A stretch of 35,019 nucleotides of DNA from Bacteroidales bacterium (GTDB taxonomy: Bacteria > Bacteroidota > Bacteroidia > Bacteroidales > F082). Of the stretch, positions 26,843-35,000 are shown in pieces. Numbering within the stretch: the first letter of the stretch is position 1; each line of letters begins with the position of its first letter. The notes under the pieces were generated by a model. It saw only the letters and a list, made by a program, of their open reading frames with translations. It had not been told where the DNA came from and searched no databases. Location of the stretch: contig JACFNF010000025.1 in NCBI GenBank assembly GCA_019454985.1, positions 1 through 35,019 on the forward strand, read 5' to 3'. A program made the position numbers and the translations under genes.

Positions 26843-27023
26843 AGCATTTCGGCAATGCCAATATTAGTGATCTATTGCAAAAACATCCGCCGCAAGACCA
26901 TCTCGCACTGAAAACAGCTCAGAAAGTTTTCTGCTTTGATACCAATTGAGAAAGCTGATGTACGGACAAAGATTTTTTCGCATTCCTATTCAACCACCTC
27001 AGGTGCTCCACCCAATTTTGCGC

Positions 27024-27031
27024 TATCTTTG
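27024..27031 (+). promoter_or_regulatory. Possible -7 element (TATCTTTG) for the 27057 operon
   Basis: TATCTTTG fits the phylum consensus and lies 25 bases before the ATG at 27057, at the divergent junction with the aminotransferase operon. Confidence 0.45.
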
Positions 27032-27056
27032 AACTCTTAAACACGCTAAATTTTGC

Positions 27057-27602
27057 ATGATGACCATCGAAAGTCTTCTGTTTTTCATTTTGATTCTGCT
27101 TTTGACATTTTCTCAGGCCTGGCTTCTGTTGCGCTTCAACCGCGAATGGATGCGCAAAGAGACAGAGCATAGCGCGCTCATACTCAAATCGTTGGATGCC
27201 GACTTGCGCAGGGAGGGCTTCAAAACCATGCTTCCGCTTCGTATCCAGGCCGGCGAACGAATGGTTCTTTTTCTAGAGCGGTTGCAACCTCAACAATTGA
27301 TCAACCGATATTTTCAGGAAGGGGGTACACAAGCCGGTGTCTTTTCACAGGTTATGCTTCGGGGCATTCGCGAAGAGTTTGAATACAACCTTTCGCAACA
27401 GCTTTTTCTGAGCGATACCGCCTGGCAACTCACCAAAGCCGCCAATGAAGAAGTCATTCAACTCATCCATCTGTGCAAAAACACCCTCGATGATGACTCG
27501 CCTGCTCATCTTTTAGCCACCGAGCTGCTTCAACATGAACCCGGCCTGATCGGGAAAGCCATTGGTCAGATCAAAAACGATCTCGATAAGCTCACCCTTT
27601 AA
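27057..27602 (+). CDS. Small membrane-anchored conserved hypothetical protein
   Basis: No named family recognised. The 181 residues start with a single hydrophobic anchor (about 5-25), followed by a highly charged, mostly helical body. The arrangement suggests an inner-membrane protein with a cytoplasmic helical domain. Two consecutive ATG codons open the frame and either could start it. It lies 39 bases before the dehydratase gene on the same strand. Confidence 0.75.
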   Translation: MMTIESLLFFILILLLTFSQAWLLLRFNREWMRKETEHSALILKSLDADLRREGFKTMLPLRIQAGERMVLFLERLQPQQLINRYFQEGGTQAGVFSQVMLRGIREEFEYNLSQQLFLSDTAWQLTKAANEEVIQLIHLCKNTLDDDSPAHLLATELLQHEPGLIGKAIGQIKNDLDKLTL

Positions 27603-27641
27603 ACCGTTGTATTCTCACGATTACACAACACATTCATTTCG

Positions 27642-28598
27642 ATGAAACTCATCCATCCGCCTTCTTCCGCCGACATCATTGCGGCCTCTGACCTCATCCG
27701 CCCCTACATTGAAACAACTCCAGTGTTGCATTCGGAAAGCCTTGACCAATTGAGCGGGTCGCGCCTTTTTTTCAAATGCGAGAATTTTCAAAAAGCTGGC
27801 GCCTTCAAAACGCGTGGGGCTACACATGCCCTGTTGTGCCTAGAAGAAAAAGAACGCAGTCTGGGCGTGGTCACCCACTCCAGCGGCAATCACGCCCAGG
27901 CATTAGCCCGTGCTGCCCGGATTTTTGGAATTCCCGCCTATATCGTGATGCCTCAAAACGCACCCAAAGTCAAAGTAGAAGCTGTGAAGGCTTATGGTGG
28001 AAAGATTACTTTCTGCAAACCCACCTTGGCCGACCGTGAAGAAACTGCCGACAACATTGTCCGTCAAACCGGAGCAACCTTGGTTCATCCCTACAACAAC
28101 TACGACATCATCGCGGGTCAGGCTACTGTCTGCCATGAAATATTACAACAAGGCGTCAAACCCGATTTTGTGCTTTGTCCGGTGGGCGGCGGTGGTTTGT
28201 TGAGTGGTACTTTGCTTTCGGCTCATTATTTTTCGCCACACACAAAAACCATTGCCTGTGAGCCCGAAAGCGCCAACGACACGTTGCAATCCATAGAACA
28301 AGGCCAATGGATGCCGGTGAAAAATCCGGACACGATTGCCGACGGGCTGCGCACTTCATTGGGGGCGCTCACCTGGCCCATCATCAAGCAATATGTCCAT
28401 CAGGTAGTTACGGTCACTGACCGTGAAATCATCTATGCCATGCACCGGATTTGGGAAAGGATGAAAATCATCATCGAACCAAGTGCAGCCGTACCTGTGG
28501 CCGTTGCACTAAAACGGCTACCAGCGCTTAAAGACAAAACCGTCGCCGTCATCCTTTCGGGGGGCAACACTAATCTGGATCAACTGCCATGGCAATGA
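27642..28598 (+). CDS. Threonine dehydratase-like PLP enzyme
   Basis: A fold-type II PLP enzyme of 318 residues, catalytic domain only, without the regulatory ACT-like domain of biosynthetic IlvA. The PLP lysine is K56 in AGAFKTRGA. SSGNHAQALA, the glycine loop VGGGGLLSG and the C-terminal ILSGGN are all present. This size fits catabolic threonine/serine dehydratase, serine racemase or hydroxyaspartate ammonia-lyase; the sequence alone does not decide. Its end overlaps the next gene by 10 bases (or 4 if that gene starts at its second ATG). Confidence 0.9.
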   Translation: MKLIHPPSSADIIAASDLIRPYIETTPVLHSESLDQLSGSRLFFKCENFQKAGAFKTRGATHALLCLEEKERSLGVVTHSSGNHAQALARAARIFGIPAYIVMPQNAPKVKVEAVKAYGGKITFCKPTLADREETADNIVRQTGATLVHPYNNYDIIAGQATVCHEILQQGVKPDFVLCPVGGGGLLSGTLLSAHYFSPHTKTIACEPESANDTLQSIEQGQWMPVKNPDTIADGLRTSLGALTWPIIKQYVHQVVTVTDREIIYAMHRIWERMKIIIEPSAAVPVAVALKRLPALKDKTVAVILSGGNTNLDQLPWQ

Positions 28599-29320
28599 GT
28601 ACATATACCGGTAAAGGGACTCTTTATCTGATCCCGACGCCTTTAGGCGAGGTGACCCCCACGGAAGTGATGGCAGTTGAGGCATATACTAAAGTGACTA
28701 TTGTGAAGTATTTCATTGTTGAGCAATTGCGAACGGCAAGAAGGCTGCTCAAGAGTATTGACAAAAGCCTCGACCTTGACACGTTGACCTTTTTCGAGCT
28801 CAACAAGTTTACTGACCCTGTACAAATAGAAAGCTTTTTGAAGCCCGCGCTCGAAGGCGCCGACATTGCATTGTTAAGCGAGGCAGGCAGCCCTTGTGTG
28901 GCCGATCCCGGCGCTGTTGTGGTAGGCCACGCCCACCGCCTGGGCATCAGGGTGAGCCCTCTTTCGGGACCAAGCTCTATCATCCAGTCGTTGATGGCAT
29001 CAGGTTTCAACGGGCAGTCGTTCACTTTTCACGGCTACCCTCCCATTGCCGCCGAAGAGCGTGTCAGATGGATCAAAAACATTGAAAAAGATAGTTTTTC
29101 AAAAAACCAGACTCAAATCTTTATCGAAACACCTTTTCGCAACAATTCATTGCTGGAAACGTTGCTCAAATACTGCCAACCGGGCACAAAACTTTGTGTA
29201 GCCAGCAATATCAGCACTGCTCAGGAATGGATTTTTTCGTCTGATGTATCCGACTGGAAAAACAAACAGCCGGATTTACATAAAAAACCGGCTGTTTTTT
29301 TACTTTGGAGACCTTCTTAG
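28589..29320 (+). CDS. RsmI-like SAM-dependent methyltransferase (tetrapyrrole methylase fold)
   Basis: The 243 residues have the tetrapyrrole-methylase fold of RsmI, which 2'-O-methylates C1402 of 16S rRNA. Visible motifs are TLYLIPTPLGE near the start, LLSEAGSPCVADPG (SAM site), LSGPSSIIQSLMASGFNGQS, and TQIFIETPFRN. Classical RsmI is nearer 280 residues; this is the shorter Bacteroidota paralogue, so the exact substrate is uncertain. Translation may start at 28589 or at 28595 (ATGA overlap with the dehydratase stop). A terminator-like hairpin lies inside the last codons. Confidence 0.85.
   Translation: MAMSTYTGKGTLYLIPTPLGEVTPTEVMAVEAYTKVTIVKYFIVEQLRTARRLLKSIDKSLDLDTLTFFELNKFTDPVQIESFLKPALEGADIALLSEAGSPCVADPGAVVVGHAHRLGIRVSPLSGPSSIIQSLMASGFNGQSFTFHGYPPIAAEERVRWIKNIEKDSFSKNQTQIFIETPFRNNSLLETLLKYCQPGTKLCVASNISTAQEWIFSSDVSDWKNKQPDLHKKPAVFLLWRPS
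29264..29301. terminator. Terminator hairpin inside the 3' end of the methyltransferase gene
   Basis: AAACAGCCGG (29264-29273) pairs perfectly with CCGGCTGTTT (29288-29297) around a 14-base loop, followed by a T-run to 29301. On the minus strand a T-rich tail (TTTGTTTTT) also follows. It lies before the plus-strand stop at 29318 and downstream of the slyD-like gene ending at 29346, so it most plausibly serves the minus-strand gene. Confidence 0.75.
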
Positions 29321-29345
29321 AGAATGGTCAAAAACATTGACATGA

Positions 29346-29855
29346 TCAGTGATGATGATGTCCATGTGGGCCATGGACGTGACCATGACTGATTTCTTCG
29401 TCCGTGGCTTCACGTATATCGAGTATCACACCCGAAAAATGAAGACCCTGTCCGGCCAACGGATGATTAAAATCCATCTTCACCATGCTACTGCCAACCT
29501 CAATCACAACGCCATCAATCGGATGTCCGTGATTGTCCATCATGGTGATGGTATTGCCAATTTCCAGTAGTCCGTCTTCCACTTTTCCGTCTTCCTTGAA
29601 GATTTCAATATCAAGATCCAGAATAGCATCCTCGGTATATTCGCCATATGCTTCGGCAGGCGTAAGCCCAAAAGCAAATGAATCGCCTACGGAAAGGCCT
29701 TCGAGGTTTTGTTCAAACTTAGGTAAAAGTCCACCCACACCAAAGAGGTAAACAAACGGACGATCGGCTTCCACTTTCTGAATCAGTTCGCCTTGTTGGT
29801 TGTCTTTGTGTAGCTCATAAGTGAGCGAAACAACTTTTTGATTTCCAATTTTCAT
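29346..29855 (-). CDS. slyD: SlyD-like FKBP-type peptidyl-prolyl isomerase
   Basis: SlyD proteins are cytosolic prolyl isomerases and metal-binding chaperones. The 169 residues show an FKBP domain (about 1-70 and 125-155) with the inserted-in-flap chaperone domain between them, and the SlyD stretch KMDFNHPLAGQGLHFSGVI. The C-terminus is His-rich (HGHVHGPHGHHHH), suitable for nickel or zinc binding. It is a single-gene unit with a promoter about 135 bases upstream and a shared terminator downstream. Confidence 0.92.
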   Translation of the reverse strand: MKIGNQKVVSLTYELHKDNQQGELIQKVEADRPFVYLFGVGGLLPKFEQNLEGLSVGDSFAFGLTPAEAYGEYTEDAILDLDIEIFKEDGKVEDGLLEIGNTITMMDNHGHPIDGVVIEVGSSMVKMDFNHPLAGQGLHFSGVILDIREATDEEISHGHVHGPHGHHHH

Positions 29856-29988
29856 GCAATAAATGTTAGGTTTGTTTGTTCAAACAGCGTCATCAAAACT
29901 CGGAGGTGCCGGAATAATTGTGGATGAACAACGTAAACAATGAATAATGAATGAGTTACTCTTTTTTCCGACTGACCGGAAAAGGCCA

Positions 29989-30017
29989 CAAAGGTAATTG
30001 TTTTTCCATTGGGTCAA
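29989..30017 (-). promoter_or_regulatory. Promoter-like pair upstream of slyD (TTG-N18-TACCTTTG)
   Basis: On the minus strand a TTG at 30017-30015 and TACCTTTG at 29996-29989 are spaced by 18 bases, close to the Bacteroidota consensus. It would give a leader of about 130 bases. Confidence 0.55.
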
Positions 30018-30164
30018 GGTAGCAGCTTCCTTTTCAGCAAAACCGAATCAATCAGGCCCCGTACGTTCGTGAAAATGAATTAAAGAAAACTAGGCAAGCC
30101 GATGTTTTTTAAAAGTCAGGCGATTTGCTGCCATTCAACGAATATGATTCAAGTGGTCAATAAA

Positions 30165-30213
30165 AATCCCCCGCCTCCATAGCTTCGCACTGCGAAGCAG
30201 GAACCGGGGGATT
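30165..30213 (-). terminator. Compound hairpin terminator after the DUF4332 gene
   Basis: An outer 8-bp stem (AATCCCCC 30165-30172 with GGGGGATT 30206-30213) encloses a 7-bp inner hairpin (GCTTCGC/GCGAAGC, 30182-30198). On the minus strand the outer stem is followed by TTTTTATT. It begins 18 bases after the stop of the DUF4332 gene. Confidence 0.82.
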
Positions 30214-30231
30214 CATCATCATCCAAATTGG

Positions 30232-30636
30232 TTAGTATGTTACGACAGGGTCGAGCTGCTTGGCTTGTTCAATAAAGTCGGCAACCTTTTCGAGTGTAGG
30301 CACAACCCTAGTCAATTTTTTCTCAGCGTTCACTTCTTCTAATTTAGCATGAAGGTTAGCTGCGTTACGTGTACGAAGTTCTTTTACAGTATCCACTCCG
30401 GCAGCCTTGAGCAGTTCGGCAAACTGGCTGGCTATCCCTTTAATGCGAAACAGGTCGGCCATATTCACCCAGTCAAGGATTTTTCCTTCGTCAATACCGC
30501 TTGCTTTTGCAATTTCGGTGCGGCCTTTTTTCGTTGCACCTTCCTTCAAAAGGCCTTCAACGGTTTTAATTCCGGCTTTCCCAAGCTTTTCGCTGTACAC
30601 CGGTCCAATGCCTTCAATGTCAATAATTGATGCCAT
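30232..30636 (-). CDS. DUF4332 helix-hairpin-helix protein
   Basis: The 134-residue protein matches the DUF4332 pattern: two helix-hairpin-helix-like units, the first IEGIGPVYSEKLGKAGIKTV and the second RIKGIASQFAELLKAAGVDT, ending in a Lys-rich helix. Such tandem units resemble DNA-binding modules of the RadA/Pol-X type. DNA binding here is inference from the motif. It is a single-gene unit closed by a strong terminator. Confidence 0.85.
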   Translation of the reverse strand: MASIIDIEGIGPVYSEKLGKAGIKTVEGLLKEGATKKGRTEIAKASGIDEGKILDWVNMADLFRIKGIASQFAELLKAAGVDTVKELRTRNAANLHAKLEEVNAEKKLTRVVPTLEKVADFIEQAKQLDPVVTY

Positions 30637-30804
30637 AAAAATGATGATTTTAGTAAATGAATTATTTGATTACAAAAATGGGAAACTCATGAAAACAAAA
30701 TTCTGTTTATTTCCCTACTTTATCTCTACTTTTTTAAAAAATTCAAAGTAAAAGGTTCAAAATACCATCGGATTACACATCCACAAATCATTTTACTGTA
30801 TTGA

Positions 30805-32451
30805 TTATTTGTTTCTTAGAAATTCGTTGAGCGGAATTTTTTGAAAGAACAGCTCACTAATTCCTTCATATACGATTCCGATTGCACCATCCTGCAATTG
30901 GGTAAGGCAGGAATAGCCAAATCCAGGGTTTTCGTTTAACAATATCTGATGTTCTTCAGGCCAGCTAAGCCCCTCGTCAAAACTGGCTTTCACTGTCATA
31001 TTGCGACGCTCAGACACGTCGGCCGGATTCGAAAACAGGAGAAAGCTTCCTATCCCCGACTTGACATTGATCAGGCTGGCCATGCAATTGGGTTCAATCA
31101 AAGCATGGTTCGAGCTGGGGTGCAGCGTCCAGGAATTGCCCATATCGTGACTGAGGGCAACCGCTCTTCCGTTATCATCTCCTTTTTGCCGGCGATTGAG
31201 ATCATCGCGCATATTCAACATCAGCGCACCATTTCTGAGCTGAACAACCTGGGACTCAGTAGTGTTAGGTTTAGCTCCCGTGCCAATGTTCCAACTGAGT
31301 CCTCCATCGCGGCTAAAGACAATAGTTGACTGGCAAGTGAATTTTCCGCCATCAATGGCCTGCACACCAAGGTCGGATTTGAATTGAGCCGGAAAAACAA
31401 GGGCTCCATCGTCGAGGGTGATTCCCCGGCCGGGACCGGCCAGCAACAACTGCCATGCCGGATCTTTGACCTGCCGGGTGATGTTAATGGGTTGGCTCCA
31501 GCTAAGTCCATCGTCAGTGCTTTTCACTAACATAAACTGTCCGGTTTCGTGCGGCTCTATGCCTGGTTGCGATTCCCACCAGAGTGCTTTGTCGGGCTGC
31601 GAGCCGCTCAACCACAAGGCCGCCACCCACAAGGTATGGCGAACGGGGTCGTAAAGAATGGATGGATCGCCCACTCCGTTGAGGTTTTGTGGCCTTCCGC
31701 CCCACTCGCCCATGTCCATGACCACCTTCATGGCTTCCCAATGTTGTCCGCCGTCTGTGCTGCGGCTCATTCCAATATCTATGTCTTCCTGCAAATCCTT
31801 GCTGTTGTTGTAGCGGGCATCGTACACGGCGATCAATGTGCCCGTATTGGTCGTCACTATTCCCGGGATACGATAAGTATGGCAATGATCCTGGCCTGCA
31901 GCTCTTAAAACAAGGGCGGGACGATATCGAAAAATACTGTCAGCCTTTTCAAGTAAATATTTCCCATCGGACAGCTTCGCCTCAACCGATGACAGCGCAA
32001 AACTTTTCTCAAGCAATACACCGCCCTTTAACACAAAATCAACGGCAAAACAATAAGCCGTATCAGGAAAAACTGTCAATCCGTCGAACTTCAACTGAAG
32101 CGCTTCACCACCAATTGAGCTCAGTTTTTGGCGTTTCAAAGGTTTTTCACCGAACCCCTCAAGGCGAAAAAGCCGGACTGAATCAAGAACCATGAGATGG
32201 CTATCGTCGGTCAGCCTCAATGCAACGGAAACCGGCCTCAGGTGTTCGGAATTCGTTTGAAGATGAATTTCGATCACATTTGAATTGTCGCGCCCAACGA
32301 AAAGTGGTACATGATGCTGTTTCAAATGCAAAACAGATTGACCAGGGTTTTTCTGCTGAGCAAAAATCGGCAAAAATAAACCGGATACAACTATGAGCAT
32401 TGTCAAATGAAGCAGTGATATTACACTTTGACGGTTTTTTTCGGTTTTCAT
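30805..32451 (-). CDS. Secreted exo-alpha-sialidase (BNR neuraminidase)
   Basis: The ATG at 32451 gives a signal peptide (MKTEKNRQSVISLLHLTMLI through PIFAQ); the frame extends 27 codons upstream but that part is not signal-like. The 548 residues hold an N-terminal beta-sandwich (about 30-175), then a sialidase propeller. It has the YRIPG arginine motif and five Asp-boxes: STDGGQHW, STDDGLSW, SRDGGLSW, SHDMGNSW and SFDEGLSW. It removes terminal sialic acids from glycans. There is no T9SS C-terminal domain, so it is probably periplasmic or secreted by another route. No other sialic acid genes are in the window. Confidence 0.9.
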   Translation of the reverse strand: MKTEKNRQSVISLLHLTMLIVVSGLFLPIFAQQKNPGQSVLHLKQHHVPLFVGRDNSNVIEIHLQTNSEHLRPVSVALRLTDDSHLMVLDSVRLFRLEGFGEKPLKRQKLSSIGGEALQLKFDGLTVFPDTAYCFAVDFVLKGGVLLEKSFALSSVEAKLSDGKYLLEKADSIFRYRPALVLRAAGQDHCHTYRIPGIVTTNTGTLIAVYDARYNNSKDLQEDIDIGMSRSTDGGQHWEAMKVVMDMGEWGGRPQNLNGVGDPSILYDPVRHTLWVAALWLSGSQPDKALWWESQPGIEPHETGQFMLVKSTDDGLSWSQPINITRQVKDPAWQLLLAGPGRGITLDDGALVFPAQFKSDLGVQAIDGGKFTCQSTIVFSRDGGLSWNIGTGAKPNTTESQVVQLRNGALMLNMRDDLNRRQKGDDNGRAVALSHDMGNSWTLHPSSNHALIEPNCMASLINVKSGIGSFLLFSNPADVSERRNMTVKASFDEGLSWPEEHQILLNENPGFGYSCLTQLQDGAIGIVYEGISELFFQKIPLNEFLRNK

Positions 32452-32830
32452 AGATAAGTTACTTTTTGAAAATGACAGAAGCGGCAACAAGAGTTTTTTA
32501 GAGCTCATTTGCTGAATAAAGTCCATTGACAAAGTGTAAAAATAAGCATTTCTCTACGAATTTTCAATTTCGTTTTTAAAAAACAAGTTCAACTAAAAAC
32601 AAATAAACGGTTAAACAACAATAAATAATCCTTTTAAGGCTTACGCCATCCGAGTGTTTTCATTAGTTTTTCCGAAAAAATCCCACATTAGCTCTTCAAA
32701 CGGTCGAAAAAAACAAAACCATCCGTACCAAAAAGAGCTGTTGAAGCTTTTTTCAAAAACAATCGTCCTGTTATATTAAATGGAATGATTATTTTTGCCG
32801 GAATCGTTTTTGTTCCTTAGAACATCCAGT
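32452..32830. other. Divergent intergenic region, AT-rich
   Basis: The divergent start region of the sialidase (minus) and sugar transferase (plus) is rich in A and T and holds one -7-like motif for the plus strand. I see no gene, RNA or repeat in it. Confidence 0.55.
32790..32797 (+). promoter_or_regulatory. -7 element upstream of sugar transferase (TATTTTTG)
   Basis: TATTTTTG matches TAnnTTTG with a CTG 19 bases upstream in place of TTG. The ATG at 32831 follows after 33 bases. This position also argues against translation starting at the in-frame TTG at 32795, which lies inside the motif. Confidence 0.5.
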
Positions 32831-33634
32831 ATGGACAAAAGCTTTAAGACACATCAACCGGAATCCTTCCAAAGTTTTCGTATTGGAGTAGGGAAACGTA
32901 TATTCGACATTGTTTTTTCTTCGCTTGCATTGCTGGTTACTTCGCCAATCATGCTGATCATTGCCATCCTCATTAAACTGGAATCAAAAGGTCCGGTCAT
33001 TTATGTTTCTGACAGGATAGGCACCGGCTACGACAAATTCCGTTTTTACAAATTCCGTTCGATGCGGCAGGGTGCTGAAGAAGAGCTTCCTTCGATGTCG
33101 GATCTTAATCTATACCTGATACAAAAGCGGCACAAGCACGATTTTGAGCACGGAACAGACAGATGTCCTGAATGTCAACGTCTTGGCACCAATTGCTCGC
33201 CGTTGCTGTTTATTGATGGCACTACGATTTGCGAAAACTGGTATATGGAGCTCAAGCGCGAACAACGCCTGAACCCCACATTTTTCAAAGCCGAGAACGA
33301 CCCTCGTGTAACACGAATCGGGCGTTTTATCCGCCGAACGAATTTTGATGAGTTACCTCAATTTTTCAATGTTCTCAAAGGCGATATGTCCATCGTAGGC
33401 AATCGCCCGCTGCCGTTGTATGAGGCAGAACGCCTGACTACCGATCAAATGTCGTATCGCTTTCTTGCGCCGGCAGGCATTACGGGGCTTTGGCAAGTAA
33501 AGTCGAACCGTTTTCATCTCGAAGAAGAACGCATCGCCTTAGATAATCAGTACGCCATGATTTCGAGCCCGATGACCGACCTCAAAATCATTTTAAAGAC
33601 CATTCCCACCTTTTTCAGGAAGCAGAATTTTTAA
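32831..33634 (+). CDS. Undecaprenyl-phosphate sugar phosphotransferase (WcaJ/WbaP-type)
   Basis: A polyprenyl-phosphate hexose-1-phosphate transferase that loads the first sugar on the lipid carrier for polysaccharide synthesis. The 267 residues start with a membrane-dipping helix (about 23-50), followed by YKFRSMR (74-80), RTNFDELPQFFNVLKGDMS near 169-187, VGNRPLP (189-195) and AGITGLWQV (215-223), all family motifs. Between residues 82 and 155 is an insertion with four cysteines (C112, C115, C122, C134) that could bind a metal; I believe it is shared by Bacteroidota relatives. No glycan cluster follows; the gene stands next to repeats. Confidence 0.92.
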   Translation: MDKSFKTHQPESFQSFRIGVGKRIFDIVFSSLALLVTSPIMLIIAILIKLESKGPVIYVSDRIGTGYDKFRFYKFRSMRQGAEEELPSMSDLNLYLIQKRHKHDFEHGTDRCPECQRLGTNCSPLLFIDGTTICENWYMELKREQRLNPTFFKAENDPRVTRIGRFIRRTNFDELPQFFNVLKGDMSIVGNRPLPLYEAERLTTDQMSYRFLAPAGITGLWQVKSNRFHLEEERIALDNQYAMISSPMTDLKIILKTIPTFFRKQNF

Positions 33635-33671
33635 CCTTTGTTCGTTTTGTGGAGAGGGGAAATATTGTTTG

Positions 33672-33796
33672 ACCAGCTTGCCGAAATGGCGGATTCTAAA
33701 GGATTACCTTCAATCGAAGAATGGTATTACAAATTACCGAAAATGTTCAATCGAAGCGATTTGCCCGCCTTGCGTTCAAACCGCTTGTTGGCAGCT
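33672..33796. repeat. attC-like / palindromic repeat, copy A
   Basis: A left arm with GCTTGCCGAAATGGCGGAT (33676-33694) faces a right arm GCCCGCCTTGCG...AACCGCTTGTTGG, giving imperfect two-fold symmetry. Inside are two copies of a TTCAATCGAAG motif at 33709-33719 and 33746-33756. The spacings left arm to motif (13 bases) and motif to motif (26 bases) equal those in copy B exactly. The right end on the minus strand reads CCAACAAGCGGTTTG, reminiscent of the AAC boundary of integron attC sites. Confidence 0.65.
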
Positions 33797-34107
33797 GGTG
33801 TTCTTGTTTATCTATTTGATTTTAATTTCTGCTTGTGTGTCAAGTCTGAACCCTGTTTTGTCAAAGAAAGATTTCTTTTCAGAGGCTTCAAGTACATTGA
33901 AATTTGGGTGTTTCCTATTGCAAGCATAAGCTTTTTTGAATTTAAAATTTGAAAGTTTGTGAGCTTTGTGTTTGCCTTGGTCGGCGAACAGCTGTTGTTT
34001 TGTCGAAAAAATAAAAATAGCACCATTTTACCGAGACATGAATCATTTTCTCCTCACCAAAATCATCAAAATGAACGAAAATCGCACCAAAAGCTTGCAG
34101 CAACCGT

Positions 34108-34232
34108 CTGCCTCGCTTGGCGAAGGCGGCATTTTTAGCACTAAACTTCAACCGAAGACGAAACTTTAAATTTACGAAAAACTTTCAATCGAAGTCGTTA
34201 TATGCCGCTTTTGCCAAGCGAGCTGTTACAGG
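34108..34232. repeat. attC-like / palindromic repeat, copy B
   Basis: The arms CTCGCTTGGCGAAGGCGGCA (34112-34131) and TGCCGCTTTTGCCAAGCGAG (34203-34222) are near-perfect inverted repeats (two mismatches). Inside are CTTCAACCGAAG (34146-34157) and TTCAATCGAAG (34184-34194). Layout and spacing match copy A, and similarity continues past the right arm (GCTGG.. then TTC.TGTTT). It lies immediately downstream of the DUF6994-type gene on the minus strand, where an attC site would lie in a gene cassette. Confidence 0.7.
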
Positions 34233-34259
34233 CTGGCATTCCTGTTTTCAAGTTGTTTA

Positions 34260-34956
34260 TTATTCACTTGATATGTTTTCTAAAATTCGTTTATTTCTTT
34301 TATTTATTAAATTCAATGTATGCTTTTTATATTGTCTATACTCGTCATTCGTTTGTGGTATTGGTGGTCTGTTGAAATTGTCAAACGGTAATGAAAATTC
34401 AATTTGCTCATTTTGGTCAACGAAGTCTTTTAAATGGAAAAACTCAACATAACCACTAAAGTCAATAAACAAGTCAAAAAAATCCTTGTAGTTTGTTAAT
34501 TTCTTGGAAAGTGGGCTTTCTTCGTCTTGGTAAAAACGTCTAATACACTCCAATGTCAAATCGAACCTGTCGCAAATTATTCTGCTTACACCTCTGGCTT
34601 GATTGATTGTGAAACCATTTTTTTTATGTGCAGGAAAAATTATATGTCCGCCAATTGTCCGCACTTTTTGTTTTAGTTCTTCTCGTTCCAAGTCTGAAAG
34701 CCAACCGTCAAATTTATTGCTGTATTTTCCGTCATAATGAGGGCACATTCTGTCGCTCGACAAATTCATGCACAAATCGTTCTGTAAGAGCAACCTACCG
34801 TAACCACCTGTTATAATTAAAGTTAAATGTCTTTCCGTTTGGAAGCTGCTTGCCCCACAATATTTTATGCAATTCATACAGCTTCGTACTATCGGTATCA
34901 GGGTCGCCGCTTTTACTGTCTTGTCTGAAATCATATTCTATATCAAATTTCCCCAT
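34260..34956 (-). pseudogene. DUF6994-family gene broken by a one-base frameshift
   Basis: From ATG at 34956 the minus strand reads MGKFDIEYDFRQDSKSG, then LHKILWGKQLPNGKTFNFNYN, and then hits a stop after four meaningless codons. The next frame continues GGYGRLLLQNDLCMNLSSDR through IGGHIIFPAHKKNG, NQARGVSRIICDRFDLTLEC and SGYVEFFHLKDFVDQ to the stop at 34260. Together these match, in order, the DUF6994 family as I know it. Removing one base near 34809 joins both halves into a protein of about 231 residues. The cause may be mutation, a sequencing error or frameshifting. The family function is unknown. Codon use is AT-rich compared with the rest of the window. Confidence 0.8.
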
Positions 34957-34964
34957 GGAATTAT

Positions 34965-35000
34965 TTATGCGGCGGGATTTTAACCGATTATGTGAATAGT
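34965..35000. repeat. Partial repeat-like fragment at the window edge
   Basis: TTATGCGGCGGGATTTTAACC (34965-34985) with the following GATTATGTG resembles the right arm of copies A and B in the same orientation (ATGCCGC..TTTTGCC..GCGAGCTGTTA). It lies 9 bases before the start codon of the broken gene. The match is short and the window ends nearby, so this is tentative. Confidence 0.3.

Larger units (their letters stand above)
29856..30231. other. Intergenic region, promoter and terminator only
   Basis: No gene is supported. The stretch holds the slyD promoter-like pair near 29989-30017 and the compound hairpin at 30165-30213. The remaining 30020-30160 shows nothing I can interpret. Confidence 0.6.
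33635..34259. other. Gene-poor region with two attC-like repeats
   Basis: No convincing gene was found in these 625 bases; the open frames of 60-110 codons on both strands look accidental and cross the repeats. It holds repeat copy A (33672-33796), copy B (34108-34232), and about 310 bases between them without recognised content except a weak third match to the repeat right end near 33971-34003. Confidence 0.6.

Noticed and set aside
30805..32451. Sialidase as a third T9SS cargo
   Set aside because: It ends soon after its last Asp-box region, with no SIFPNP-type C-terminal sorting domain.
33638..33952. 104-codon plus-strand open frame after the sugar transferase
   Set aside because: It starts from TTG, crosses repeat copy A, and its residues follow the repeat rather than any family; it becomes AT-driven afterwards.
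33672..34232. Repeats A and B as ordinary MITEs
   Set aside because: Not fully excluded, but no target-site duplication flanks copy B, the arms of copy A are poorly paired, and the best-conserved property is spacing rather than the termini.
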